Source: Chloroflexota bacterium
Lineage (GTDB): Bacteria; Chloroflexota; Dehalococcoidia; Lucifugimonadales; Lucifugimonadaceae
Length of the DNA: 64,000 nucleotides
Direction: 5' to 3'
NCBI GenBank assembly: GCA_002730555.1
Contig: PCAM01000037.1
Coordinates: forward strand, 1 to 64,000
Shown here: one piece after another, positions 46,752-55,077 of the stretch
How positions within the stretch are numbered: the first letter of the stretch is position 1
Layout of the letters: each line of letters begins with the position of its first letter
Notes under the pieces: model-generated
What the model saw: only the letters and a program-made list of their open reading frames with translations
Databases searched by the model: none
Told to the model about the DNA's origin: nothing
Translations under genes and position numbers: made by a program

Positions 46752-46883
46752 GGGCGTATTGCCATACGCCCCTACAGCTGCAATGGCAGCACATCTGTCA
46801 TCTGGAGTCCGCATTCCATCGCTCCCGTTTCCTGAGGTTCTCGAAGGACGGGCGCGGGCCGATACCAATCCGCCTCTATGGTG
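46752..46883. repeat. Two extragenic palindromes
   Basis: GGGCGTATTGCCATACGCCC (46752-46771) is a near-perfect inverted repeat, and GCCGATACCAATCCGCCTCT (from 46858) is a second family with arms GGCGGAT/ATCCGCC elsewhere. Nothing else is recognisable in the 300-bp gap between the two enolase-type genes. Confidence 0.7.
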
Positions 46884-46989
46884 TCGCGGGGAATCAGCCA
46901 ACAGGCACAACGCAACCACGCGCCGGGTTAGCATCTCTATCTGCCGCCTATCAAACACACCAAGACAGGAACCAGGGGCCGTCGAGCAC

Positions 46990-48135
46990 ATGAAAATCAC
47001 TGACGTTAAGCCGTACGCAGTGTGGGTCGGGCATCGGAACCAGATGCTCGTCAAGGTCGAAACCGACGAGGGTATATACGGGTGGGGGGAGTCCGGTTTT
47101 TCCGGTCGGGAGCTCGGCGTGAAGGGGGTCGTCGAGCACTACCGGGAGTGGCTGATCGGGAAGGACCCTATGCGCCGCGGGGCGCTCTGGCAGGAGATGT
47201 ACCGCAGCCAATATTTTGAGGGCGGCCGCACCCTGACCGCCGCAATCTCCGCGATCGATATCGCACTGCACGACATCGTCGGCAAAAACCTCGGCGTGCC
47301 CGTCTACGAACTGCTCGGCGGAAAGAACCGCGAACAGATCCCCGTCTTCGCAACGACGCGGACACCGTACGGGCCGGAGATGATTGCCGAGGCCAGAGAT
47401 TTCATGGCGCGCGGCATCACTGCCTTCCGCATGTCGTACGACACGATGGGCATCGACACCGACGGGCTGTTCGAGCCGCGTGAGTCGATGGCCAACTCGG
47501 CCGAGTGGCTCGTCAAAACGCGCGAGGCGCTCGGCAACCACGCCGTCATCGGCATCGACTACCACCACAGGCTCAACGTCGCCGAAGCCGCGTCGTTCTG
47601 CCAGATGATGCCGAGCCACACCCTGGACTTCATCGAAGAGCCGATCAGGGACGAAACACCGGAGGCGTACGAGCAACTACGGGCGCTGACAGATATCCCG
47701 TTCGCCATCGGAGAAGAGTTCGCCTCCAAATGGCAGTTTCTGCCCTACATTGAGCGCGGGATCACAAACTTCGCCCGGGTAGATATATGTAACGTGGGTG
47801 GGTTTACAGAGTCGATGAAGGTCGCCGGCTGGGCGGAAATCCACTACATAGACCTCATGCCGCACAACCCGCTCGGGCCGGTATGTACGGCGGCCTCCGT
47901 GCACCTTGGGGCGGCCGTCCCTAACTTCTCGTGGCTTGAGGTCAACATGGAGCGGGCGGAGAACCCGAACGACGAGATCTTCCCGGAGCAGATTCTGTTT
48001 GAGGGCAATGGTTACGCCGTGCCAGACGGTCCGGGCCTGGGGGTTGAGGTAGACGAGAGCAAGCTGAACGAGCCGCTCAAGTTCTGGGAACCACCGCACT
48101 TACATCGACGAGATGGCTCACACACCAACTGGTGA
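46990..48135 (+). CDS. Galactonate dehydratase-like enolase-superfamily protein
   Basis: 381 aa from the ATG; a 77-codon upstream open stretch is repeat-derived. The catalytic arrangement follows D-galactonate dehydratase (DgoD): the Asp-x-His pair in IGIDYHHRLN, Glu in FIEEPIRD, Glu in AIGEEFASK, Asp in ARVDICNVGGFTES, and the second catalytic His in LMPHNPLGPV. On strand 2, where mandelate racemases have Lys, it reads FRMSYD, which a DgoD-type mechanism tolerates. The capping domain ends IDIALHDIVGKNLGVPVYELLGG. Expected reaction: dehydration of a six-carbon aldonic acid to its 2-keto-3-deoxy form. The VOC pseudogene begins 19 bp downstream. Confidence 0.88.
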   Translation: MKITDVKPYAVWVGHRNQMLVKVETDEGIYGWGESGFSGRELGVKGVVEHYREWLIGKDPMRRGALWQEMYRSQYFEGGRTLTAAISAIDIALHDIVGKNLGVPVYELLGGKNREQIPVFATTRTPYGPEMIAEARDFMARGITAFRMSYDTMGIDTDGLFEPRESMANSAEWLVKTREALGNHAVIGIDYHHRLNVAEAASFCQMMPSHTLDFIEEPIRDETPEAYEQLRALTDIPFAIGEEFASKWQFLPYIERGITNFARVDICNVGGFTESMKVAGWAEIHYIDLMPHNPLGPVCTAASVHLGAAVPNFSWLEVNMERAENPNDEIFPEQILFEGNGYAVPDGPGLGVEVDESKLNEPLKFWEPPHLHRRDGSHTNW

Positions 48136-48154
48136 ACAAGTCGGGAGGTTATCT

Positions 48155-48535
48155 ATGGTCAACGAGGGGCCAAGATTCAAAGTCTCGGGGATCGGCGGAG
48201 TATTCTTCCGGACAAATGATCCGGAGCGGCTCGCCCTTCGGTACGAGGAAAAACTGGGAGTGAGCCGGGGCAGCGAACACGGCGTCTGCGAGCAGGAAGC
48301 CGGGCCTACGATGTTCGCTCCGTTCCCGGCGGACACCGACTGTTTCGACCGGATGGATCAGGCGTTCATGCTGAACTTCCGGATCGACGATCTGGACGGC
48401 ATGCTGGAGCAATTTGTTGCGAGTGGCGTCAAGATCGATCCAAAGCACGAGGACTCCTAGTACGGGCGGTTCGACTAGGCTTACGACCCGGAAGAGAACA
48501 AGATCGAGCTATGGGAGCCTCCGGGCTCGGATTGA
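48155..48535 (+). pseudogene. VOC-family (glyoxalase-like) gene with two amber codons
   Basis: From the ATG behind GGGAGG, the frame encodes a complete ~126-residue vicinal-oxygen-chelate protein: VSGIGGVFFRTNDPERLALR, then MFAPFPADTDCF, FMLNFRIDDLDGMLEQFVAS and the terminal strand YDPEENKIELWEPPGS. Two TAG codons interrupt it, at 48458-48460 (where the family has an acidic residue, before YGRF) and 48476-48478 (usual Trp before AYDPE). The frame never shifts. Without readthrough it yields 101 residues lacking the last metal-binding Glu (in KIELWEP). Confidence 0.72.
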
Positions 48536-48785
48536 TGAGGGTTCGGAGCACTCTTCGTCACCGGAAACGTGCCGATCCAGCACCGAAAGTGCAGTGTGAT
48601 CACTCCGGGCCGAATTACGCTAATTTCGGTGCCGGCACCCGCGTGCCACGCCTGACGGGAAACATCAAATTTGGGGACCAGATATCGAGATCTCAGGGAA
48701 TCCAGGCCCGGCTCGTCACTGTGGGCAGCGCGTTGCTAGCCAGTCACTGTCTCTGGAGTTCGACCGCACCATCGGGGAATCGATA

Positions 48786-49031
48786 GTGTTGCGCCGGGTG
48801 GTCATCGCCCGGATCCAGAATCTACCTGGCGTAGCGGCCGACTACTCGTCTTCAGGACTGAAATCGGCTGTCACAGTGCCGATCTTCCTGCATGGACAGG
48901 TTGTCGCCACGCTGGGCCTATACCGGACCGAACCGGTCGGCTTCGACATGGGCCCGTTGGAGTTCATCTCCAGCACCGCCTCCCTGTATGCGCCAGCACT
49001 GGATGACATCCGTTCTAACCGGCTGGCGACT
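48786..49031 (+). pseudogene. GAF-domain remnant
   Basis: The frame contains the last strands and helix of a GAF domain: SAVTVPIFLHGQVVATLGLY followed by FDMGPLEFISSTASLYAPAL. Neither an N-terminal half nor an attached kinase or cyclase domain is present, and the sequence after the helix becomes Arg-rich noise. Between this and the VOC pseudogene (48536-48785) no gene is recognised. Confidence 0.5.
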
Positions 49032-49129
49032 CTCGCGAGATGGTGTAAACGACGAGCACTCACCACAAATCGTTCTCGCCTCTGCGCGAGCGCGGGAACG
49101 TGGGCCAGTTAGAACTCCGGCCAGGCCAA

Positions 49130-50212
49130 CTATCCAGGTAGAGAGAGGGTCACCGGGCGCTCGCACGTAGTTGCCAGGTCGATCCGGGTGCCTGAGTCGG
49201 AACTGCAGCCGAACGCTTGCATGATCTCCAGAACGTGTGCGGCGACTCCGCCGTTCGCGCTGTGGGGTTGATCGTTGGCAATACCGTGAGCCATGTCCGC
49301 AACACCCAGCCCGCGGGAGTTCTCAGAGAAAGGTTTTGTAACCGGAACGTCCACCCACTCCCCAGAACTCTGGATCCAGACCCGGATCGGGCCGTCATAT
49401 GTGTTGGGGTCGGGCACAGACAGCGAGCCCTCTGTTCCGTAGATCTCGACACGCGGCAGGTTGGCCGCCCATACGTCAAACGTCGTCACGACCGTGGCGA
49501 TAGCGCCGTTGGCGAAGTTCACGGTGCCCGCCACGTGCGTCGCCACCTCAACTGCGATCTTCGTTCCGCTGAGCGGATTGCTTGTGATCGTGCGCTCAGG
49601 AAACGTGATGGCGGCAGAACCCGAGACCGATACCGCCGGTCCCATCAGGTTCACAAGCGCCGTCAGGTAATAGGGCCCCATATCCAGCATCGGCCCGGCG
49701 CCCGTCTTGTAGTAAAACGCGGGATCGGGGTGCCACGACTCGTGGCCGTGGTTAGTCATAAAAGCCGTCGCCGCCACCGGTGCCCCGATCACACCGTCAT
49801 CGATGAGCTGACGACAGGTCTGGATGCCCGCGCCGAGGAACGTGTCCGGCGCGCCCCCAACCCGCAGCCCCGCCTCATCGGCGAGCGACAGCAACTCGGC
49901 CGCCTGCTCGGAGGTCGCACAGAGCGGCTTCTCGCCGTACACATGCTTGCCGGACAGGATCCCCGCCTTCATGACACCATAGTGAGAGCCGGGCTGGGTC
50001 AGGTTGACCGCGATGTCGATCGAGGGATCGGCAAGCAGTTCCTCCGCGGTCGTCGCCCGAACACCCGGGTACCGCGCCTGCACCGCAGCCGCCCGCTCCG
50101 GGACCAGATCGGCGCACGCCACGACCTCTATCGAACTCAGCTTCGTCATGTTCTGGAAGTAGATGCCGCTGATCGTCCCGCAGCCGATCACGCCTACCCT
50201 TGCCTTGCTCAT
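49130..50212 (-). CDS. Gfo/Idh/MocA-family oxidoreductase
   Basis: 360-aa NAD(P)-dependent dehydrogenase. [19 protein letters not shown] is the nucleotide loop and [18 protein letters not shown] contains the EKP motif. [22 protein letters not shown] and [18 protein letters not shown] are typical of the family members that act on sugars. The ATG overlaps the stop of the ThuA-like gene (ATGA), and that pairing is common in myo-inositol or trehalose-type sugar catabolism operons. It differs markedly from the other family member at 42985, so it is not a recent duplicate. Confidence 0.88.
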   Translation of the reverse strand: MSKARVGVIGCGTISGIYFQNMTKLSSIEVVACADLVPERAAAVQARYPGVRATTAEELLADPSIDIAVNLTQPGSHYGVMKAGILSGKHVYGEKPLCATSEQAAELLSLADEAGLRVGGAPDTFLGAGIQTCRQLIDDGVIGAPVAATAFMTNHGHESWHPDPAFYYKTGAGPMLDMGPYYLTALVNLMGPAVSVSGSAAITFPERTITSNPLSGTKIAVEVATHVAGTVNFANGAIATVVTTFDVWAANLPRVEIYGTEGSLSVPDPNTYDGPIRVWIQSSGEWVDVPVTKPFSENSRGLGVADMAHGIANDQPHSANGGVAAHVLEIMQAFGCSSDSGTRIDLATTCERPVTLSLPG

Positions 50213-50859
50213 CGGGCCGCCCACAGCATTCCTCGCCGCATGATCTCGCGCGCCTCTGAGACCTCAAAATCCGATGCCTGGTGGCCGACGGAACTGTAAA
50301 AAATCCGTCCCTCGCCCCAATCCCGCTTCCAGTACACCGGCATCACAACGTCCTTGATCCAATAGGCACCGGCATGATCGCCGCTGAAGGTCGTGGTTGC
50401 GAGCACCTCGTTCGAGGGATCCACATGCATGTAGTACTGCTCGGAGTGGACCTTGAAGTCGCCCAACCCCTGCGTGATCGGGTCGTCGTGATCGGTGATA
50501 TTGACCTCGTAATCGATGATCCCGCCCGGGTGTGCCACCCACTGGCCGCCGACCATAAACTGATAGGGCGGGCTGTGGCGAAACGAGTCCGCCATGCAGC
50601 CGTGCCACCCGGCCATGCCCACACCGGAGTGGATAGCCGACTGGAGGTTCTCCAACTGCCCGGGCGATATCTCGTCCTGCGTCCAGATGGGGATGATCAG
50701 GTCCAGTGAATCGAGCAGGGCGCTGTCCAGATAGGCGTCTAGCGAATGCTCCCGTCTGACCTCAAATCCGGCCTCCTCAAGCAGCGGCGCAAATACGTCG
50801 GCGCTGGCTTCCGGGGTATGCCCGGCCCATCCGCCCACGACCATCAATGCATGTTTCAA
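50209..50859 (-). CDS. ThuA-like domain protein
   Basis: 216-aa protein of the ThuA family (glutamine amidotransferase-like fold), associated with trehalose and other disaccharide catabolism through 3-keto-sugars. Features: [20 protein letters not shown] at the start, [21 protein letters not shown], the loop [16 protein letters not shown], and [22 protein letters not shown] near the end. The 'WKRxxGxGRIFYxxxGH' signature is diagnostic. It is co-transcribed with the oxidoreductase that follows, with a four-base overlap, so the two likely process one oxidised sugar. Confidence 0.85.
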   Translation of the reverse strand: MKHALMVVGGWAGHTPEASADVFAPLLEEAGFEVRREHSLDAYLDSALLDSLDLIIPIWTQDEISPGQLENLQSAIHSGVGMAGWHGCMADSFRHSPPYQFMVGGQWVAHPGGIIDYEVNITDHDDPITQGLGDFKVHSEQYYMHVDPSNEVLATTTFSGDHAGAYWIKDVVMPVYWKRDWGEGRIFYSSVGHQASDFEVSEAREIMRRGMLWAAR

Positions 50860-51022
50860 GTCGACTCCCTGCTGCCTTGCGGCGGCTCCGATTCAACCAC
50901 ATTAGAGACGGACGCGGCCACGGCGGCGGCGGCACCTTCACCCCTTCCCACGGCATCACTGCTGAAAGAACGGGCCCGTGCGATCGCGAAGCCCGGCCCG
51001 CTGCATCACCTGATTGAAGTGT

Positions 51023-51235
51023 TCAGTTCGTGAAGATGTCGAGGGCGCTGGCGAACTTGCCGCCGCCGTCGACTCTGTACAGCTCCGTGAATCCACATTC
51101 CGTGCACGCCACGGTCGCGTACTTCTGATTCTGGAGATTCAAGAACCTGGACAACCCGGATCCGGTCGTCCGTAGTTCGCCGGACTGGTATGTCTTCGCC
51201 TGACATTTGTCGCATGAGTAGTCTCGAAGAGTCAT
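51023..51235 (-). CDS. Zinc ribbon protein (DUF2082-like)
   Basis: 70-aa protein with two CxxC-type knuckles: YSCDKCQAKTY at the start and VACTECGFTELYR near the end. Between them lies GELRTTGSGLSRFLNLQNQKY, the pattern of the small nucleic-acid-binding zinc ribbon family DUF2082. Starting at the ATG with GGAGG six bases upstream gives the family's length; the open frame runs 51 codons further upstream without meaning. Function unknown. It is a single gene, divergent from the Ni/Co permease. Confidence 0.8.
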   Translation of the reverse strand: MTLRDYSCDKCQAKTYQSGELRTTGSGLSRFLNLQNQKYATVACTECGFTELYRVDGGGKFASALDIFTN

Positions 51236-51423
51236 GGGAGGCCTCCTTATTCGGGTCTCGACCGTGTGTCGAAGCATAGTACTACTCTGCCGGTGGATCA
51301 CGGGCGCGGGGGCAGATGTGACAGCGACGCTTGTTGCGGTTACAGTTGCGTTCCTGATTTGATTCACATCGGCCGGAGCGCGCGCCAACTGGCGGTCCCG
51401 GTGTAACCGACAAGGATCACCAA

Positions 51424-52188
51424 TTGGACCTGGCTGACGGCGGATTTATAGCGGCGATATTCTTGGGCCTCGTGCTCGGCCTTCGCCACGCTACGGACGC
51501 CGACCACGTCGTCGCCGTCTCGACGATCGTCGCCGCTGAGGGCAAGGCGCTGCGCAGCGCGTGGATAGGCGCCTCGTGGGGATTGGGCCACTCGACGCCC
51601 CTGTTACTTGTCGGCACGGTGATCCTGTTGTTGCGGGGCGCGGTCCTGTCCGCGTATGAGCAGGTTGCTCCCTTTTTCGAGTTTGGGGTGGCCGTGATGC
51701 TGGTGTTCCTCGGCGTGCAGGTTCTTTGGCGTTTGAGACGCGGGCAGTTGCACCTTCACCAGCACCTCGGCGGCGAAAGCCCACACGTCCACGTCCACTC
51801 CCACGACGAGACAGCAACCTCGCACCACGCTTCGGCGACTCCGCACCATAGAAACCGCTCCCTCACAAGCTGGTTTCGGCCGAAATCGTACGCAGTAGGG
51901 ATCGTCCACGGACTGGCCGGCAGTGCAGCCGTGATGCTCTTGCTTTTGCCAGAGGCGTCATCGGTAGGCGCTGGCGTCGCCTACCTGCTGCTGTTCGGGC
52001 TGGGGACGATCGTTTCGATGATGGCGATCACGCTGATATTCAGCGTGCCGCTGGCTTTCAGTGTCAGGTTCGAAAACGTCAACCGGTGGGTGGCGGTCGT
52101 GTCGGGGGTTTCCAGCGTCTTGATCGGCGGGATGCTGATGTCTGACGTGGCCGCAGGAACGGACTACCTGGCGTTCCTGCCGCAATAG
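51424..52188 (+). CDS. NiCoT/UreH-like nickel-cobalt permease
   Basis: 254-aa membrane protein with about six segments. The signature LGLRHATDADHVVAVSTIV in the first segment (Hx4DH) is the nickel/cobalt-coordinating motif of the NiCoT/HupE-UreJ-like transporters. A second motif in the same family, GASWGLGHSTPLLLVGT, follows. A cytoplasmic His-rich loop (HLHQHLGGESPHVHVHSHDE and onward) separates the halves and is likely a metal buffer. The TTG start has AAGGA seven bases upstream. The role is Ni2+ or Co2+ transport; direction and preference cannot be told. No nickel enzyme gene is adjacent. Confidence 0.82.
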   Translation: MDLADGGFIAAIFLGLVLGLRHATDADHVVAVSTIVAAEGKALRSAWIGASWGLGHSTPLLLVGTVILLLRGAVLSAYEQVAPFFEFGVAVMLVFLGVQVLWRLRRGQLHLHQHLGGESPHVHVHSHDETATSHHASATPHHRNRSLTSWFRPKSYAVGIVHGLAGSAAVMLLLLPEASSVGAGVAYLLLFGLGTIVSMMAITLIFSVPLAFSVRFENVNRWVAVVSGVSSVLIGGMLMSDVAAGTDYLAFLPQ

Positions 52189-52261
52189 ACGCGGTGGTCG
52201 ATCTTTCGCCGGGCGTAAGACCCCATCGCATTGGCCTTCACTTACTTGTTACTCTTCGTCG

Positions 52262-53398
52262 ATGAAGACTCCTGATTCGACCGAGTACATAGACATCGCC
52301 CGGGGGTTCGCCGAAAAGGTCGCCTGGCGTACCGCCGAGATCAACGAAGGGCGGCGCATCCCCACCGATCTCGCCGATGAGATGGCTGACGCCGGGGTCT
52401 TCCGGCTCCTGGTCCCGAAATCGCTCGGCGGCGGAGAGATCGACCACCCGTCGTTCATGGAGATCGTCCGCATATTCGCCGGGGCGGACGCCAGCGTCGC
52501 CTGGTGCGTCAACCAGAACAACATCTTCGCCACAGACTCCGCCCGTATGCCGCTCGAAACCGCTCAGGAGATATGGGGCGACAAACACGGCGTCGTGACA
52601 AACGGACCGCCGTCCCGGGACACGTTGGGCGTCCCGGCGGATCGTGGTTACCGGCTGACGGGCCACTGGGATTTCAGCAGCGGGAGCAGCCACGCCACCT
52701 GGCTTGCTGCACGCGGGCCGGTCGAAGGCCGGCCGGGTGAGGTGCGCACCTTCCTGGTGCCGAAGGGCGACGTCACGATGGAGGATCGGTGGCAGGTCAA
52801 TGGGTTGCGCGGCACCGCCAGCTTGAGTTTCGACATCGATGACTTGTTCGTGCCGGAAGCCCACACGTATCTGGAATCCGCCACACCCAGGGAAGATGGC
52901 CCGATCTACGTGGTCCCCAAGGTCCCTTATTTTTCGATCGGGTTCGCCACGATCTCGCTCGCCCTGGCAAGGGCCTGCCTGGACGGTGCGATGGAGCTTG
53001 TCAGCCGAAAGACCTCGCATGGAATTGCGGGAGCGCTTGTCGACCGGTCAACGGTGCACCTTCAGATCGGAGAAAACGAGGCGATCCTCCGGGCCGCCGA
53101 CGCTTATCTACGAAACACCGCCGCCGCACTGTGGATTTCAGCTTGTGAACGCCGGGAAGTAGTGATGGATGAAAGGGTGGAGGTGAGGATGGCTTCGACG
53201 TATGCGATCAGGAAGTCAACCGAGATCGTTGATGCGGCGTACGAGTTGTCAGGATCGGACGCGATTTTCGAGAGCAACCCGTTGCAGCGCCGCTATCAGG
53301 ACATGCACGTAATAGTGCAGCAGTTCCAGGGCAGGGTGGCCAACTTTGAGACGGCGGGCCGCTATTTCCTCGGGCTGGAGCCAGGCGGGAGCATGTGA
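52262..53398 (+). CDS. Acyl-CoA dehydrogenase-fold flavoprotein, HsaA/DszC-like
   Basis: 378-aa protein with the acyl-CoA dehydrogenase fold, of the branch that serves as two-component flavin monooxygenases (HsaA, DszC, HpaB-like). FRLLVPKSLGGGEIDHPSFMEIVRIFAGADASVAWCVNQN, YRLTGHWDFSSGSSHATWLAARG and NGLRGTASLSFDIDDLFVP are conserved in that branch; the Glu base of true dehydrogenases is not evident. It would oxygenate an aromatic or sulfur heterocycle with a separate flavin reductase, which is absent nearby. The selenoprotein candidate starts 115 bp downstream in the same direction. Confidence 0.8.
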   Translation: MKTPDSTEYIDIARGFAEKVAWRTAEINEGRRIPTDLADEMADAGVFRLLVPKSLGGGEIDHPSFMEIVRIFAGADASVAWCVNQNNIFATDSARMPLETAQEIWGDKHGVVTNGPPSRDTLGVPADRGYRLTGHWDFSSGSSHATWLAARGPVEGRPGEVRTFLVPKGDVTMEDRWQVNGLRGTASLSFDIDDLFVPEAHTYLESATPREDGPIYVVPKVPYFSIGFATISLALARACLDGAMELVSRKTSHGIAGALVDRSTVHLQIGENEAILRAADAYLRNTAAALWISACERREVVMDERVEVRMASTYAIRKSTEIVDAAYELSGSDAIFESNPLQRRYQDMHVIVQQFQGRVANFETAGRYFLGLEPGGSM

Positions 53399-53513
53399 CG
53401 CATCCTTATCATCGGGCGGCGCGACATCATACGGGCGACCGCACGGACCGAAATAACGAAAGCATCGACTTAATGAGCACAGCCGAATTATCTGTCTTGG
53501 CGCTGGTACAACC

Positions 53514-54785
53514 ATGGTGAGACTCAAAGACCTGCCGACCGAGTACGCTGCTCATCTTTTGAGCCTTCCCATCGCAGATTACGGACCATCGCCGTGGGCC
53601 GAGGCCCCCGACCTGAAACAGGCCCGCGTCGCGATCATCTCGACCGCCGGGCTGCACCGCGAAAGCGACGCCAAGTTCGCCGGCGGCGCCGACGACTATC
53701 GGCTTATTCCGGGCGACCTTGATTACTCAGAGCTAACGATGAGCCACGTCAGCGTCGATTTTGACCGCAGCGGCTTCCAGCAAGACCCCAACGTCCTCTT
53801 CCCGTTAGAGCTTCTCAGGAAGCTGGAGGCGAACGGCGAAATCGGCTCGGCCGCAAGCTGGCATTATTCGTTCATGGGTGCCACAGACCCGACGCGCATG
53901 GATGAGACCGCCGGGCAAGTGGCAAAGCTGCTCAAAGAGGACAGCGTCACGGCCGCGATCCTCATACCCGTCTGACCGAACTGCACGCGCGCCGTTGGTG
54001 GGCTGCAGCACCACATCGAGGCCGAGGGCGTGCCCACGGCCGCCATCAGCCTGATCCGTGAACACACGGAGCAAATCAACCCATCGCGCTCCCTCTGGGT
54101 GCCGTTCGAGCTGGGCCGTCCGCTGGGCGCCCCCAACAACCCCGAATTCCAGTTGGGCGTGCTGCGGTCGCTGCTCGGACTTTTTGAAAAGGAGTCAGGT
54201 CCGGTCATCGAAGACTACCCGCACGACTCGCCGGTGACGGAGGAAAGCGACGCCGCATGGAGCTGCGTCCTGCCACTCCCTCCGCTGGAATCCACATCCA
54301 CCCCGGCCGAGGCCCTCAAGCAGTCGCTGCTGCAGGAGGTCGGATCGCTGGCCCCCTGGTACGCGGAATCGGTACGCCGGATGGGGCGATCTACCTTTGG
54401 CCTCAGTGGATTAACCGCTGATTCGATGCCGGAGATAGCGGCCTTCATGGTCGACGTCGCGTCGGGAGAGGACCCGGACTGGCCGCCGGGCCTGCCGGAG
54501 CAAAACGCCAGAACGATCCGCTACATGGCCGACGACTTGAAGGCCTACTACATGGAGGCGGCCAACGAACAGCCCGGCTCCTCAGCGCCCGGCGGCGAAC
54601 GTATGTGGACCTGGCTTTACCACGAGACGCGCCTGGGACAGGTGTTCTACGACCTTCGCGACCAGCTCGCCGCGGAGCACGCGGAGAAGACTGTGGCCAA
54701 CGGAGGCGAACGTCCGCCCGGACCACCACCGCCCAATCCGATTCCGACGCGTTATGCGAATCGGCCGGAGCCTGCCGCGCGTTGA
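53514..54785 (+). CDS. GrdB-family reductase, candidate selenoprotein (TGA = Sec154)
   Basis: A 423-residue protein of the glycine/sarcosine/betaine/D-proline reductase selenoprotein-B family, if the in-frame TGA at 53973-53975 is read as selenocysteine. Before it: VAIISTAGLHRESDAKF, the family segment MSHVSVDFDRSGFQQDPNVL and SWHYSFMGATDPTRM. After it, in the same frame: PNCTRAVGGLQHHIEAEGVP, SLIREHTEQINPSRSLWVPF and ELGRPLGAPNNPEF. The TGA takes the first place of the redox motif that non-Sec homologues write as C-x-x-C (here U-P-N-C, with Cys157). No other stop or frameshift is found across 1.27 kb. The last ~25 residues are Pro-rich. Without recoding it would end at 153 residues. A hairpin suited to a bacterial SECIS follows the TGA. 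The alternative is one nonsense mutation in a Cys homologue. Sec machinery genes are not in this window. Confidence 0.78.
53981..54008 (+). promoter_or_regulatory. Candidate bacterial SECIS hairpin
   Basis: Five bases after the TGA, CTGCA pairs with TGCAG (54004-54008). Inside are one bulged C, two G-C pairs, one G-G mismatch, then CGCC pairing with GGTG around the loop GTT (53994-53996), eleven pairs in all. The loop is 18 bases from the TGA and begins with G, as bacterial SECIS models require. Base pairing was judged by eye. Confidence 0.6.
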
Positions 54786-54822
54786 CACCGGGGAGCTCCC
54801 TGGCGAGTGAGGTTGCCTACGC

Positions 54823-55077
54823 TGTTGTTGCCGGTGGTGTGAAAGCGGAGCAAGCGGCTTTAACGATCCCTTCTCCCAATCGGGAGAAGGTGCAGGATGA
54901 GGGGGGCCTTCGCCAAAAGGCCGATGCGCTAGTGGGGTGTTACGACAAACAACTCCTTCATGCGGCACACGACTTCTCCCTCACCCCAACCCTCTCCCGC
55001 CGGGAGAGGGTGCACGGCGGATACCAATCCGCCCCCACGGTGTTGTTGCCGATAGGTGTGAAAGCGGAGCGAACGCC
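54823..55077. repeat. Cluster of direct and palindromic repeats
   Basis: The 290-bp spacer is built of repeats. A unit TGTTGTTGCCGG(T/A)...GTGTGAAAGCGGAGC occurs at 54823-54853 and again at 55041-55077. Two CTCTCCC-family palindromes lie between (54868-54903 and 54977-55013), with one GCGGATACCAATCCGCC palindrome at 55017-55042. No gene is visible. Confidence 0.75.

Noticed and set aside
48458-48478. Amber recoding (pyrrolysine or suppressor) in the VOC gene
   Set aside because: There is no supporting pyl gene or element in the window, and other genes here are plainly decayed. A pseudogene is simpler.
49217-50299. 360-codon plus-strand frame
   Set aside because: Antisense to the Gfo/Idh/MocA gene and the ThuA end.
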